The notes beneath the pieces were generated by a model. That model saw nothing but the letters and a program-made list of their open reading frames with translations. It made no database searches and was not told where the DNA came from. Of a stretch of DNA of 64,000 nt, positions 39,130 through 47,580 are shown piece by piece (position 1 is the first letter of the stretch; each line of letters starts with the position of its first letter). The position numbers were made by a program, and so were the translations under genes. The stretch lies in the NCBI RefSeq assembly GCF_022179085.1, contig NZ_BPQE01000039.1, positions 1 to 64,000 of the forward strand. The letters are read 5' to 3'. This stretch comes from Methylobacterium aerolatum (GTDB lineage: Bacteria; Pseudomonadota; Alphaproteobacteria; Rhizobiales; Beijerinckiaceae).

Positions 39130-39644
39130 GGGGCGCTCCCGGTCAGCGGCCTCACCTCATTCTCGGCGAGTTCGGCGAGCGCCGCCTCGTGCCCGAGCCC
39201 CCGGTTGCGGATGTTGACGTAGTGCTGGCACATCTCGCCGTAGAGGCTCTTGTGGCGGCCGCGGGCGGCGGCGATCCGCCCGAGCCCGTCGAGGAGGTCG
39301 CGGTAGCTCTCGGACGTGCCGGTCTCGGCCAGCATCTCACCGAGCTGCACCGTGCGGTTGGCGATCATCCGCCGGTCCTCGATGAAGCCCTCGGCGGCGC
39401 GGGCGAGGCTCGCGCGCATCGCCTGGACCGGCGGCGCGTCGTTGGCCAGCGGATGCCCCGCCTCGCGGCCCGCGAGCCAGCGCGCCGGATCGGTCCCGTC
39501 CTTGTGGGAGAGCCAGGCGGGCAGCTCCGTCTCGGAGGTGCGGGCCACCACCGTCTCGTCCCTCCGCGCCTCCTCCTCGCCGCGATCGCAGGCGGCCAGC
39601 GGCACCAGCAGGGTGAGGGCGGGCAGCGGGAGCCATCTCCTCAT
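39126..39644 (-). CDS. mxaH: MxaH lipoprotein
   Basis: A 172-residue protein in the mxaH position of the operon. The N-terminus MRRWLPLPALTLLVPLAAC has a clear lipobox (LAAC), so it is expected to be anchored in a membrane facing the periplasm. The rest is helical and charged with a cysteine in GEMCQHYVNI. Its precise role in methanol oxidation is not established. It overlaps both mxaE and mxaB by 4 nt. Confidence 0.8.
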   Translation of the reverse strand: MRRWLPLPALTLLVPLAACDRGEEEARRDETVVARTSETELPAWLSHKDGTDPARWLAGREAGHPLANDAPPVQAMRASLARAAEGFIEDRRMIANRTVQLGEMLAETGTSESYRDLLDGLGRIAAARGRHKSLYGEMCQHYVNIRNRGLGHEAALAELAENEVRPLTGSAP

Positions 39645-40576
39645 CGTGACGCCTCCGGTGCGTCGGGCGCCGTGGCGAGGCCGCGCGGCCCCTCCGCGAC
39701 GGGAATGCGGCGCGTCTCGCGGCCGGTGGCGAGGTCGATCACGGACACGTCGTCCGAGAACCAGTTGGCGACGTAGGCGAAGCCGCCGGAGATCGCCACC
39801 CCTTCGGGATAGGGGCCCACCGGCACCGTCGCCGTCACCGCGAGGCTCTGCGCATCGATCACCGAGACCTTGGCCGCGTGCTGGTCGCTGACGATCACGC
39901 GCGCCCCGTCCGGGGTGACGGCGATGCCGTAGGGGCTCGCCCCCGCCGGCACCGTCGCCAGGACGCGGCCGGCCCTGGTGTCGATCGCCGTCACGTCGTC
40001 GCTGCGGACGTTCGCGACGTAGAGGCGGCCGCGGGCCGGGTCGTAGGCCAGGGCGAAGGGGCCGTCGCCCACGGGAAAGCCGCCGACCCGCCGCATCGTG
40101 CCCGTGTCGATCACTCCCACCGAGCGGCCCTCCCGCTCGGCGACGTAGAGCCGTCCGGGCGGGCCCAGGACGAGATGCGCCGGGTCCGGCCCGGTCCGCG
40201 CCTCGCCCAGGACGGCGCCGTCCGCCGAGAGGGCGAGCACCCGGTTGCCCGACCAGTCGCCCACGTAGATCCGGCTTCCGTCCGGCTCGGCGGCGATGCC
40301 GAAGGGCTGGGCCGCCAGGGACAGGGGGCGCACGCCCCCGTCGGGCGAGACCACCGACACCGCCCTCCCGTCGGGATGGCTGAGGTAGAGCCGCCCGCCC
40401 GCATCCGCCGCCACGGCGGCCGGGGCCCGCGGCACCGCGACCGCGCCGGCCGCCCCGCCCGCCTCGATCCGCGTGACCCGCGCGCCCTGCTGGCTCACGA
40501 CGGACACGCCGCCGGCCGCCGCCGGGCCCGCCGACAGCAGCACGAGGAGCGCGAGGAGGCGAACGCGTCCCGTCAT
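39641..40576 (-). CDS. mxaE: MxaE, exported beta-propeller protein
   Basis: 311 residues with a signal peptide (LALLVLLSAGPAAA). The body is a series of YVTN-type beta-propeller repeats, seen as recurring DGxRIYVGDWSGNRV, GRLYVAEREGRSVGVID, RLYVANVRSDDVTAID and FAYVANWFSDDVSVID about 40 residues apart. This is the protein in the mxaE slot. The propeller probably binds a partner in the periplasm; its exact part in methanol dehydrogenase function is not known. It overlaps mxaD and mxaH by 4 nt. Confidence 0.82.
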   Translation of the reverse strand: MTGRVRLLALLVLLSAGPAAAGGVSVVSQQGARVTRIEAGGAAGAVAVPRAPAAVAADAGGRLYLSHPDGRAVSVVSPDGGVRPLSLAAQPFGIAAEPDGSRIYVGDWSGNRVLALSADGAVLGEARTGPDPAHLVLGPPGRLYVAEREGRSVGVIDTGTMRRVGGFPVGDGPFALAYDPARGRLYVANVRSDDVTAIDTRAGRVLATVPAGASPYGIAVTPDGARVIVSDQHAAKVSVIDAQSLAVTATVPVGPYPEGVAISGGFAYVANWFSDDVSVIDLATGRETRRIPVAEGPRGLATAPDAPEASR

Positions 40577-41130
40577 TGCGTCGGCCCGCCCTCCACCTGG
40601 GCCTTCAGGCCCTTCAGGCCGTCGCCGAAATAGCGGTCCATGGCCTCGCGGCCGGCGGCGTCGCTCAGGTTCTCCGGCGGCTCGTTGCCCGTGTCGCCCC
40701 GGTAGAAGCGGCCCATCCACTCGACCTTCGAGCCGTCCCCGTCCGGGGTGACGGTCAGCGTCGCGGAGTAGGACGAGACCGGCAGCGCCGTCAGGTCCGG
40801 GTCGGACATCCGGTAGGTGTAGGTGTGCTCCGGCCCCTTCCACTCGTCGAGCCCCTCGACCAGGGTGCCGCCGGACTTGAGCGTCACCTTGCGGGTGGCG
40901 CCCTCGGCGTTGCCGCCCGTCCATTCGGCCTTGGCCACATCGGGATGCCACGCGGCGATGCCGCCGAAGTCGCCCACCACCTTCCAGACCGCGTCCGGCT
41001 TCGCCCGGATCGTCACGGTCTGCGACACCTTCTGCGGCGTCGGGCCATGGGCCAGGGCCGTGCCCGCGGTGAGGATCAGGGCCAGGGCGGCCAGGTTACG
41101 CATGGTCCTACGCGTCGTCTTACGCATCAT
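40573..41130 (-). CDS. mxaD: MxaD, periplasmic SRPBCC-type protein
   Basis: MxaD is a periplasmic protein reported to aid electron transfer from methanol dehydrogenase to cytochrome cL. The 185-residue sequence has a signal peptide (RNLAALALILTAGTALA) and a polyketide-cyclase/SRPBCC fold (KPDAVWKVVGDFGGIAAWHP, GDGSKVEWMGRF, AMDRYFGDGLKGLK). ATG 41130 overlaps the mxaL stop by 4 nt, as elsewhere in the operon. An alternative ATG at 41103 with AGGA before it would give a more standard signal peptide; either is possible. Confidence 0.88.
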   Translation of the reverse strand: MMRKTTRRTMRNLAALALILTAGTALAHGPTPQKVSQTVTIRAKPDAVWKVVGDFGGIAAWHPDVAKAEWTGGNAEGATRKVTLKSGGTLVEGLDEWKGPEHTYTYRMSDPDLTALPVSSYSATLTVTPDGDGSKVEWMGRFYRGDTGNEPPENLSDAAGREAMDRYFGDGLKGLKAQVEGGPTQ

Positions 41131-42122
41131 CGTGGTCTCGCTGAGGGGATGAGGGACCTCGGCAGGCCCGCGCAGAGGGTGGCGAGCACCAGGGCCAGCG
41201 CCAGGGCGCCGAGGATCGGCCGGGGATCGAGGGAGCCCCGGAGGGCGCGGGGCGCGACCGCCCCGAGGACGGGCGCGTCGAGCCCGCCCGGCCCGTCGAG
41301 GTGGGCGTAGGCGAGGCCCGCCTCCGCCGCGAGGCGCTTGAGGTAGGGCTCGCGGACGGAGGACAGGTGCTCGGTGCCCCGTGCGGCGACGGAGCCGAAG
41401 GGGGCGTTGCGCGGGTTGAAGCCCTCGCGGCTCTCGGCGTCGGCCGGCGGCGGGCCGAAGCGGTTCTCCTGCGTCACGTCGGCCTCGCCGTAGAAACCCT
41501 TCTCCCGGCCCAGTTCGTCGTAGCGGGGGATCGGCGACAGGGCGTAGCCGCCCGCGCCGACGACGAGGCCGCGCACGGCGCCGGGCCGCCCGTCGAAGGG
41601 CGGGGGCTCGCCCCCCGGCAGGGGCGGCGTCTCCTGGCCGTCGGTGACGAAGACGAGATCGGTGCCGAGGTCCGCCGCCATCGCCACGGCGCGATGGAGG
41701 CCGGCGGCGATGCGGCTGTCGCCCTCCCAGGCCATGCGCCAGTCGAGGGCGGCCAGCGCCCCGTCGAGGGGGGCGAAGTCGGCGCAGACCTCGATGGGCG
41801 CGAAGAGCAGGAAGGGCCGCCTTTCCGTGAACAGGGCGAGCGCCACCCGCGAGCCGCAGGGCAGGTCGGCCACGAGCCTGCGCAGCGCGGCCTTCGCCGT
41901 GTCGAGGCGGCTCGCCGGCCTGCCGTCCTGCGTGTAGTCGCGGACGTTCATCGAGCCGGTGATGTCCACGACCATCAGGATCTCGGCACCGGTGCGCGTG
42001 ACCGGCAGCGCCGGCGCGACGAGGGCGGCGAGCGTCAGCGCGAGGGCCAGGGCCAGGGCGAGGAAGCGCGGCCCACGCAGGTTGCGGGCGAGGGGCAGGG
42101 CAGGGGACGGGGCGGCGCTCAC
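41127..42122 (-). CDS. mxaL: MxaL, von Willebrand factor A domain protein
   Basis: A 331-residue membrane protein for calcium insertion/maturation of methanol dehydrogenase. An N-terminal hydrophobic segment (LALALALALTLAALVAPALP) is followed by a vWA domain with the MIDAS motif DITGS (Asp53) and the later LVFVTDGQETP. A second hydrophobic segment closes the protein. It overlaps mxaK and mxaD by 4 nt. With MxaC and the DUF58 protein MxaS it forms a typical MoxR-AAA-linked vWA set. Confidence 0.9.
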   Translation of the reverse strand: MSAAPSPALPLARNLRGPRFLALALALALTLAALVAPALPVTRTGAEILMVVDITGSMNVRDYTQDGRPASRLDTAKAALRRLVADLPCGSRVALALFTERRPFLLFAPIEVCADFAPLDGALAALDWRMAWEGDSRIAAGLHRAVAMAADLGTDLVFVTDGQETPPLPGGEPPPFDGRPGAVRGLVVGAGGYALSPIPRYDELGREKGFYGEADVTQENRFGPPPADAESREGFNPRNAPFGSVAARGTEHLSSVREPYLKRLAAEAGLAYAHLDGPGGLDAPVLGAVAPRALRGSLDPRPILGALALALVLATLCAGLPRSLIPSARPR

Positions 42123-42685
42123 GGCCCGCCCCTCGGCTGGCCGGGAATGTCGGTCCAGATCTTCTTCGGCTCCGACTGGAGTTCGTCGCCGTCCGTGCGA
42201 TTGAGTTCCGGGTAGTCGCGGATCAGGCGCGAGGCGACGTCGAGGTTGAACTTGGCGTCCCAGAAGTCAGGGCGCTCCCGCAGCGCCCGGCGGTAGTCCT
42301 GGCGGGAGAGGGTCACGAGCGGCCCGGCCTTGTCCAGTTCGCCCCGGGCGAGGAGGCCGAAGGCCGCGCGCATCCGGGCGTTGGCCAGCACGTAGCGGGC
42401 GCGGGCGAGGTCCGCCCGGTCGTCCCCGGCCTCGAGGCCCGGCAGCAGGGGCTCGGCCTCGTCCAGCCGACCGCGCTTGGCGAGGAAGGCCACCCGCGCG
42501 GCCAGGACCGGCGGCGGCGCGCCGGGGGAGACCTCCGCATCGGTCCCGGCTTCCAGGGCGGCGATGGTGCCGTTCGCCCGCGCCACGCGCCACGCCTCCA
42601 GGCCGGAGGCGCAGGCCGCCGCGAGCAGCAGGACGGGCATGGTCGCGATCAGGCCCGGACGCACACGCCCCCACAGGTGCCTCAT
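42119..42685 (-). CDS. mxaK: MxaK, membrane-anchored maturation protein
   Basis: 188 residues in the mxaK position. A single N-terminal transmembrane helix (GLIATMPVLLLAAACAS) is followed by a soluble helical region with a TPR-like pattern (RGRLDEAEPLLPGLEAG, ARYVLANARMRAAFGLLARG). MxaACKL mutants in methylobacteria lack calcium in methanol dehydrogenase, so a role in metal insertion follows from the family. ATG 42685 overlaps the mxaC stop by 4 nt. Confidence 0.85.
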   Translation of the reverse strand: MRHLWGRVRPGLIATMPVLLLAAACASGLEAWRVARANGTIAALEAGTDAEVSPGAPPPVLAARVAFLAKRGRLDEAEPLLPGLEAGDDRADLARARYVLANARMRAAFGLLARGELDKAGPLVTLSRQDYRRALRERPDFWDAKFNLDVASRLIRDYPELNRTDGDELQSEPKKIWTDIPGQPRGGP

Positions 42686-43725
42686 GCCGCCCTCCGCCGG
42701 GGCTCGGCTGCCGCGACCCCTCGCGCGGTCCTGCGGGCGGAGAGGTCCGCCTCGGCGAGCGCCGCGAGCGCCAGGAGGAGGAGGCCGAGGGCCGCCACGC
42801 CGTAGGCCCACCCGGTGAGGTCGTGGCGGGGGCGGATCTCCGTGTAGGGGATGGGGTCGCGCTCCAGCGCCTCGATCTGCGCGATGGCGTCGGCCACCGC
42901 CTGCGGCCCCTCGGCCTCGAAGGCGCGGTAGGGGATGCCGAGACTCCTGAAGAACAGGTCGAGGTGGCGCTCGGGGGCGGCCTGGGGCGTGTCCTCGCCC
43001 TCCGGCCGGTCGTGGATCGAGGGCGATCCTTTCGTGCGCAGGAACAGCCAGTAGAGGTTCGGGCGGATCTTCGCGAAGTCGGCCCGGAGCTGGTTCTGGA
43101 CGCGCGGGTCGATCACTGCCGCCCCGTCCGAGATGAACAGCAGCACCCGCGAGACGCCCCGGTCCGCGCCGAACTGCGCCAGCGCCATGGCGAGGCCGCG
43201 GGCGACGTTGGTGTAGTCGAGGCCGGGCCGGTCGATCGCCGCGATGGCCGCGCGCACGGCATCGTGCCGGTCGGTCATCGGCATGACGAGCATCGGCGCC
43301 GTCGAGAACGCCGTCACGGCGAAGAGATCGTGCTCCCGCTCGCCGACGAAGCCCGCGAGCAGGCGCCGGGAGGCCGCCGCCTTCGATTCCTCCGCCCCCG
43401 AGGGCTGCTTGCCCGCGAAGGTCTCGTTCATGCTGCCCGAACGGTCGATGAGCATCGAGACCTGCGCGCCGATCCCGATCCGCGTGATCCGCTCCCCCGC
43501 CCGGTAGGGGCCGGCCAGCCCGACCACGAGCCCGCCGAGGGCGGCGATGCCGGACAGTGTCAGGGCGAGGCCGATCCGGCGGGAGAGCGGGTCGGCCGGC
43601 GCCGCCGCGATGGCGGGCAGGGCGTTGCGCCGCCGTCCGGAGGCGACCAGCGGCACCAGCGCCAGCGGCAGGAGCCACAGCACCCAGGGGGTCGCGACGC
43701 CATGGGACGCGAAGAGGGCGGTCAT
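42682..43725 (-). CDS. mxaC: MxaC, membrane vWA domain protein
   Basis: A 347-residue membrane protein for calcium insertion into methanol dehydrogenase. Two hydrophobic segments (about 13-30 and 52-72) precede a vWA domain with an intact MIDAS DRSGSMN (Asp94) and LLFISDGA; a third hydrophobic segment lies near 305-325 (WAYGVAALGLLLLALAAL). The Batf-like topology, with vWA facing the periplasm, is typical. It begins 1 nt after mxaA ends. Confidence 0.9.
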   Translation of the reverse strand: MTALFASHGVATPWVLWLLPLALVPLVASGRRRNALPAIAAAPADPLSRRIGLALTLSGIAALGGLVVGLAGPYRAGERITRIGIGAQVSMLIDRSGSMNETFAGKQPSGAEESKAAASRRLLAGFVGEREHDLFAVTAFSTAPMLVMPMTDRHDAVRAAIAAIDRPGLDYTNVARGLAMALAQFGADRGVSRVLLFISDGAAVIDPRVQNQLRADFAKIRPNLYWLFLRTKGSPSIHDRPEGEDTPQAAPERHLDLFFRSLGIPYRAFEAEGPQAVADAIAQIEALERDPIPYTEIRPRHDLTGWAYGVAALGLLLLALAALAEADLSARRTARGVAAAEPRRRAA

Positions 43726-43726
43726 G

Positions 43727-44620
43727 TCAGGCGGCCCTCTCGGCGGCGGCGAGGCGGCGGAGGGCCGCCTGCAGCTCGGGCCAGGGCCAGCCCTCCCGCG
43801 CCGCCTGCACCTCCCGCCCGAAGAAGGCCCGGCGGGACGCCTCGAAGAAGCGGCCGAGGGACTCGCCCTCCGGCCGGAAGGCCGGGTGGCGGTCGAGGAA
43901 GGCGGGGAGGTCGTCGGCCAGCAGCCGCCGCCCGTCCGTCTCGTCGAGGCCGCGATGGATCAGGCGCAGGGCCTCCCGATAGCCGTCCGGATCGGTCTCC
44001 GCGAGGCGGCGCAGGCGCCTGGCGGCGAGGGCGAAGGGGCGGCCCCGGCGGCGCCCGAACCAAGCGCGGTCGTAGGCCAGGAGGCCGAGCGCCAGCAGAC
44101 CGAGGCCGGCCAGGACGAGGGCCGCCATGGCCGCCGGCTGCGGATCGAGGCGCCGGGCGCGGCCGTCGGGCTGGAGGTAGTCGGCCGGGTCGTCGCGCTT
44201 CTCCGGCTGGACCTCGCGCAGGGGCGACACGCCGAAGGACCAGGGCGGGATCTCGGCCTGGGCGGTGGTGGTGCCGCCGGGGCTCTCGCTCGCGAGGGCG
44301 ACGGTGAAGCCCGGCACCTCGAGCCGCCGGGCGTCGAGGGCGGCGTAGAAGCTCTGGTAGGTCAGGCGCAGGCGGATGCCGCCCGCCATCCGCTCCACGG
44401 CGACGTCGCGCAGGTCGAGCCAGTAGGTGACGGGGCCGGGCTTCGGCAGCGAGGCCCGCTGCACGGTGCTGCCCGGATCGAGGGCGATGTCGATGCGGAC
44501 CTGCAGCAGGTCCCCGAGGACGTAGCCGAAGCTCCGTGGCGTGCGCAGCTCGACCGAGCGCACCTGCGCCGCGGCCGCGGCGGTCTGGAGGATCAGGAAC
44601 AGGATCGCGAGGACGCGCAT
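43727..44620 (-). CDS. mxaA: MxaA, methanol dehydrogenase calcium-insertion protein
   Basis: 297 residues. A signal peptide (LAILFLILQTAAAAAQ) leads to a periplasmic beta-rich domain of about 140 residues. A transmembrane helix at about 162-183 (AAMAALVLAGLGLLALGLLA) is followed by a cytoplasmic helical tail with a DxR/LLADDLPAFLDRHPAF segment. MxaA is needed for calcium incorporation in methylobacteria. Spacing to mxaS and mxaC is 1 nt each. Confidence 0.88.
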   Translation of the reverse strand: MRVLAILFLILQTAAAAAQVRSVELRTPRSFGYVLGDLLQVRIDIALDPGSTVQRASLPKPGPVTYWLDLRDVAVERMAGGIRLRLTYQSFYAALDARRLEVPGFTVALASESPGGTTTAQAEIPPWSFGVSPLREVQPEKRDDPADYLQPDGRARRLDPQPAAMAALVLAGLGLLALGLLAYDRAWFGRRRGRPFALAARRLRRLAETDPDGYREALRLIHRGLDETDGRRLLADDLPAFLDRHPAFRPEGESLGRFFEASRRAFFGREVQAAREGWPWPELQAALRRLAAAERAA

Positions 44621-44621
44621 C

Positions 44622-45494
44622 TCAGGCCGTGAGAAGGTGGCGGCTCAGCGCCAGCGCATCGAACCGGTCGACGAGGAGGAAAGGCCGGCGGGCGCCCGCC
44701 GCGGCCGCCGCCGTGGCCAGCGCCTCGCGCCGCTCCCGCTCCCGGGCGATCCAGCGCCGCCGCAGGGACGGCCGCAGGAACACGAGCCGCCGCCCGGCCC
44801 CTTCGAGATCCTCCAGTTCGGCGAGCCCCCAGTCGGGCAGGCCCTCGTCCTCCGCGCGGTCGGCGAGGAGGACCGGCACGGTATCGTGCAGCGCCAGCGC
44901 CCCGAACACCCGGCGGACGAGATCCTCCGGCCAGCGGAAATCCGAGACGACGAAGACCATCCTGGGCCGCCCGAGGAGCCGGTGCGCCCCCTCGATCATC
45001 CCCTCGGCGCTCCCGTCCCGGCAGGAGGCGCCCGCGAGCCGCCCCACCAGGGACCGGGCCGCGCTGCGGTGGCGGGTCGCCGGCAGGGTCAGGTCGGCGC
45101 GGATCGTCCGGTCGGCGGCGATCAGCCCGAAGCCGTCGCCGATCCGCGTCGCGGAGGCCGCGAGCCCGGCGCAGAGTTCGGCCGCCAGCGCCAGTCGGTC
45201 GGCCTCGCCCCGGTAGCGCATGGAGGCCGAGAGATCCACGAGGGCGTAGATCTCCACCGGCACGCGGCTCTCGAAGCGGCGGACATGCACGCCCTCGAAC
45301 GGGTCGCGCAGGCTGGCGCGGATGTCGATCCGCCGCGCGTCGGGCTGGCTGAGGAAGGGAACGGAGGCGCGGAAGGTGCCCAGCCCGCCTGCATCCCGCC
45401 CGCGATGGGCGCCGGGGCGGCTGCCGCGGGGCCGCCAGCGTGGCAGGTAGACGATCTCTGCGGAGGGCGGGTCGCCCGTCGGGTCGCCGGTCAT
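44622..45494 (-). CDS. mxaS: MxaS, DUF58-family protein
   Basis: A 290-residue cytoplasmic DUF58/vWA-like protein, the usual partner of MoxR ATPases. IDIRASLRDPFEGVHVRRFE and YALVDLSASMRYRGEADRL (degenerate MIDAS DLSAS) are typical, with VFVVSDFRWPEDL later. It overlaps mxaR by 4 nt (ATGA). A role in methanol dehydrogenase assembly is inferred from the operon and MoxR/DUF58 pairs. Confidence 0.88.
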   Translation of the reverse strand: MTGDPTGDPPSAEIVYLPRWRPRGSRPGAHRGRDAGGLGTFRASVPFLSQPDARRIDIRASLRDPFEGVHVRRFESRVPVEIYALVDLSASMRYRGEADRLALAAELCAGLAASATRIGDGFGLIAADRTIRADLTLPATRHRSAARSLVGRLAGASCRDGSAEGMIEGAHRLLGRPRMVFVVSDFRWPEDLVRRVFGALALHDTVPVLLADRAEDEGLPDWGLAELEDLEGAGRRLVFLRPSLRRRWIARERERREALATAAAAAGARRPFLLVDRFDALALSRHLLTA

Positions 45495-46522
45495 GGGGCC
45501 GGCACCCGGTCGAACACCGCGCGGCACAGGGCCGGGACGATCTCGGCCCGGCGCATCTCGTGGATCGGTTCGAGGAAGATCCGGTGGGCCATCACGTCGG
45601 GGAAGATCGCGCGGATGTCCTCCGGCACGAGCCAGTCGCGGCCCTCCAGCCACGCCCGGACGCGGGCGGCCCGGACGAGGAAGGCGAGGCCGCGGGGCGA
45701 GGCGCCCCCCTGCACGAGGTGCTCCATGTCGATCCCGGCCAAGCGGATGCCGGCCTCGGCCGGGCGCAGCAGCGCATCCCACAGCGCGACCACGTAGGTC
45801 TCGATCTCCGGGGCGGCCGCGACCGCGTGCTGGATGGCGCTGGCGATGCCGCCGATGCTCGCGTGGTCGAGCACCGCCGGGGCCACCTCGGCGATCAGCC
45901 GGTCGGTGTCGTGGAAGCGCGGATCGAAGGCCAGCGCCCTCCGGGTCCCGGCGTCGCGAGGCGCCTCCATGCCGATCTCCATCAGGAACCGGTCCCGCGC
46001 GGCGGCGGGCAACTCGAAGGTCTCCTCGCGCTCGACGCGGTTGCGGTCGGCGAAGACCTGGAGGTTCGGGAAGTGCCACTCCCGCTCGAAGGCGGTGACC
46101 GTGCGCTCGGCCATGAGGCGCAGCAGCAGCGCATGGACCTGCGGCCGGGCGCGGTTGATCTCGTTGAAGAAGAACACCGACAGGTCTTCCGCCTGCCGCA
46201 GCACCGGGCCGGGCTCGACCCGGGGGCGGCCGTCGGATCCGAGGAAGGTGTGGTAGATCAGGTCGGTCGGCATCAGGTCGACCGTGCCCTCGATCCGCTC
46301 GTAGGCGCCGCCGAGGGCGCGGGCGACGGCCCGGAGCAGGGTGGTCTTGCCGGTGCCGACATCGCCCTCCAGCATCACGTGGCCGCGGGCGAAGATCGCG
46401 ATGGTGACGAGGCGGATGGCGCGGGCCTGCCCCACCACCGCCTTGGCGACCTCGGCCTCGAACCGGCCCGCCGCCTCGCGCCAATCGGTCAGCATCGCGT
46501 CGCCGGGGCGCGGAGGGTTCAT
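45491..46522 (-). CDS. mxaR: MxaR, MoxR-family AAA+ ATPase
   Basis: The founding type of MoxR chaperone-like ATPases, 343 residues, needed for active methanol dehydrogenase. Walker A is GDVGTGKT (53-60), Walker B VFFFNEINRA (about 116-125), and the sensor region contains RDRFLMEIGM. The ATG at 46522 gives the normal length and N-terminus. It is separated from mxaI by 62 nt that hold a perfect 12-bp hairpin, so expression of this and the later genes is probably lower than mxaFJGI. Confidence 0.92.
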   Translation of the reverse strand: MNPPRPGDAMLTDWREAAGRFEAEVAKAVVGQARAIRLVTIAIFARGHVMLEGDVGTGKTTLLRAVARALGGAYERIEGTVDLMPTDLIYHTFLGSDGRPRVEPGPVLRQAEDLSVFFFNEINRARPQVHALLLRLMAERTVTAFEREWHFPNLQVFADRNRVEREETFELPAAARDRFLMEIGMEAPRDAGTRRALAFDPRFHDTDRLIAEVAPAVLDHASIGGIASAIQHAVAAAPEIETYVVALWDALLRPAEAGIRLAGIDMEHLVQGGASPRGLAFLVRAARVRAWLEGRDWLVPEDIRAIFPDVMAHRIFLEPIHEMRRAEIVPALCRAVFDRVPAP

Positions 46523-46549
46523 GGGGGACTCTGCGATCGGGCAACGGGG

Positions 46550-46578
46550 CGGGCATGGGCCGGGGCGGCCCATGCCCG
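46550..46578 (-). terminator. Perfect 12-bp hairpin between mxaI and mxaR
   Basis: CGGGCATGGGCC, a 5-nt loop, and GGCCCATGCCCG. It starts 6 nt after the mxaI stop on the minus strand. There is no U-run, so it may attenuate or protect the mRNA end rather than terminate fully. Confidence 0.6.
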
Positions 46579-46584
46579 TGACGC

Positions 46585-46872
46585 TCAGTTCGTGATCTTG
46601 GCGACGTCGTATTCGAACTTGCCGGTCTTCTTGAAGTTGTCGACGCGCTTCTTGTTGCGCTCCTCCATCTGCTTGATGGAGTCCGCCTGCTTGGAGATTT
46701 CCTTGGGGTCGTGCTTCGGGTCGTACTTCGTCCCCGCCACCTTCTCCGGGAAGCCGGGCTTCGGCTCCCAGCAGTTGCCGGGCGCCTTGCAGGTCTGCCC
46801 GTCGTAGGCGAGCGCCGGGCCCGCGAAAGCCGCCGCCGCGAACAGCATGGCCACACCAATCGTCTTGCGCAT
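46585..46872 (-). CDS. mxaI: Methanol dehydrogenase small (beta) subunit MxaI
   Basis: The small subunit of the alpha2-beta2 periplasmic methanol dehydrogenase. The 95-residue precursor has a signal peptide ending in PALA (22), and the mature chain of 73 residues starts YDGQTCKAPGNCWEPKPGFP, with the disulfide Cys pair and the highly charged lysine-rich helix (QMEERNKKRVDNFKKTGKF). It wraps along MxaF. AGGAGAAGG precedes ATG 46872. A strong hairpin directly follows the stop. Confidence 0.97.
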   Translation of the reverse strand: MRKTIGVAMLFAAAAFAGPALAYDGQTCKAPGNCWEPKPGFPEKVAGTKYDPKHDPKEISKQADSIKQMEERNKKRVDNFKKTGKFEYDVAKITN

Positions 46873-46928
46873 CTGCCTTCTCCTCGTTTCCTCGCCCCGT
46901 GATCCGGGGCCGTTCCTCGCTGGACCGC

Positions 46929-47552
46929 TCAGTCCGCCAGGGGCTTGCACTGGCCCGGCGCGTCCTTGGCGAAGTGCTGTCCCTCCTTGAACGGCGTGTA
47001 GTTCTTCTTCTGCTCGTCGTTCAGCCAGAGGGCATCCTTGACCGGCCCGGTGTAGAGGTGCCGGATCCAGGCGATCACCTGCAGCATCTCGTCCGGGTTC
47101 AGGTCTTCGTTGTGCGGGCCCATCATGCCGTTGGCGCCGCCCCAGAGGGTCGCGAACAGCCCGGTATCCTCGGTGTTGGCCGGATAGGTCCAGTAGTTGT
47201 CGTTGAGGCCGGGGCCGACCTTGCCCTCCGCGAGGTGCCCGTGGCAGCCCGAGCACGAGGTGAGGTACAGGCTCTCGCCGTTGCGCAGGCAGGACTTGTC
47301 GTCGATGTAGATGTTCTTGCCGGTCTGGAAGAACGTCTTCACCGCGGGCGTGTCGCGCCCGCCGGGCTTGCCCTCGGTGAGGTCCATGGCCTCGCCGGTG
47401 ATGGTGTTGCGGAAGACGAGGCCGCTCTGCGCCCCCGCCTGCGGCTGGGCGAACACCGCCCCCGCAAGCCCCATTCCCGCAAGTCCCACCGCGCCGAGGG
47501 CGAGGGCTACCGTCAGAAGTCGCTGTGATCCATTCATACGAAGACTTCGCAT
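46929..47552 (-). CDS. mxaG: Cytochrome cL, MxaG
   Basis: The periplasmic electron acceptor of methanol dehydrogenase. Of 207 residues, a signal peptide (LLTVALALGAVGLAGMGLAG) is followed by a single haem site CSGCH (Cys100, Cys103, His104) and the cytochrome cL-type segment HLAEGKVGPGLNDNYW. Two starts are possible: 47552 (used) and 47537 (MNGSQRLL), neither with a strong ribosome site. It lies between mxaJ and mxaI, as in other methylobacteria. Confidence 0.95.
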   Translation of the reverse strand: MRSLRMNGSQRLLTVALALGAVGLAGMGLAGAVFAQPQAGAQSGLVFRNTITGEAMDLTEGKPGGRDTPAVKTFFQTGKNIYIDDKSCLRNGESLYLTSCSGCHGHLAEGKVGPGLNDNYWTYPANTEDTGLFATLWGGANGMMGPHNEDLNPDEMLQVIAWIRHLYTGPVKDALWLNDEQKKNYTPFKEGQHFAKDAPGQCKPLAD

Positions 47553-47580
47553 CTTTCTTGAGAGAACCGCCGGGGCGGGT

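Noticed and set aside
46893-46909. GCCCCG-TGATC-CGGGGC hairpin between mxaG and mxaI
   Set aside because: Only 6 bp with no U-run; such short stems are common by chance at this GC content.
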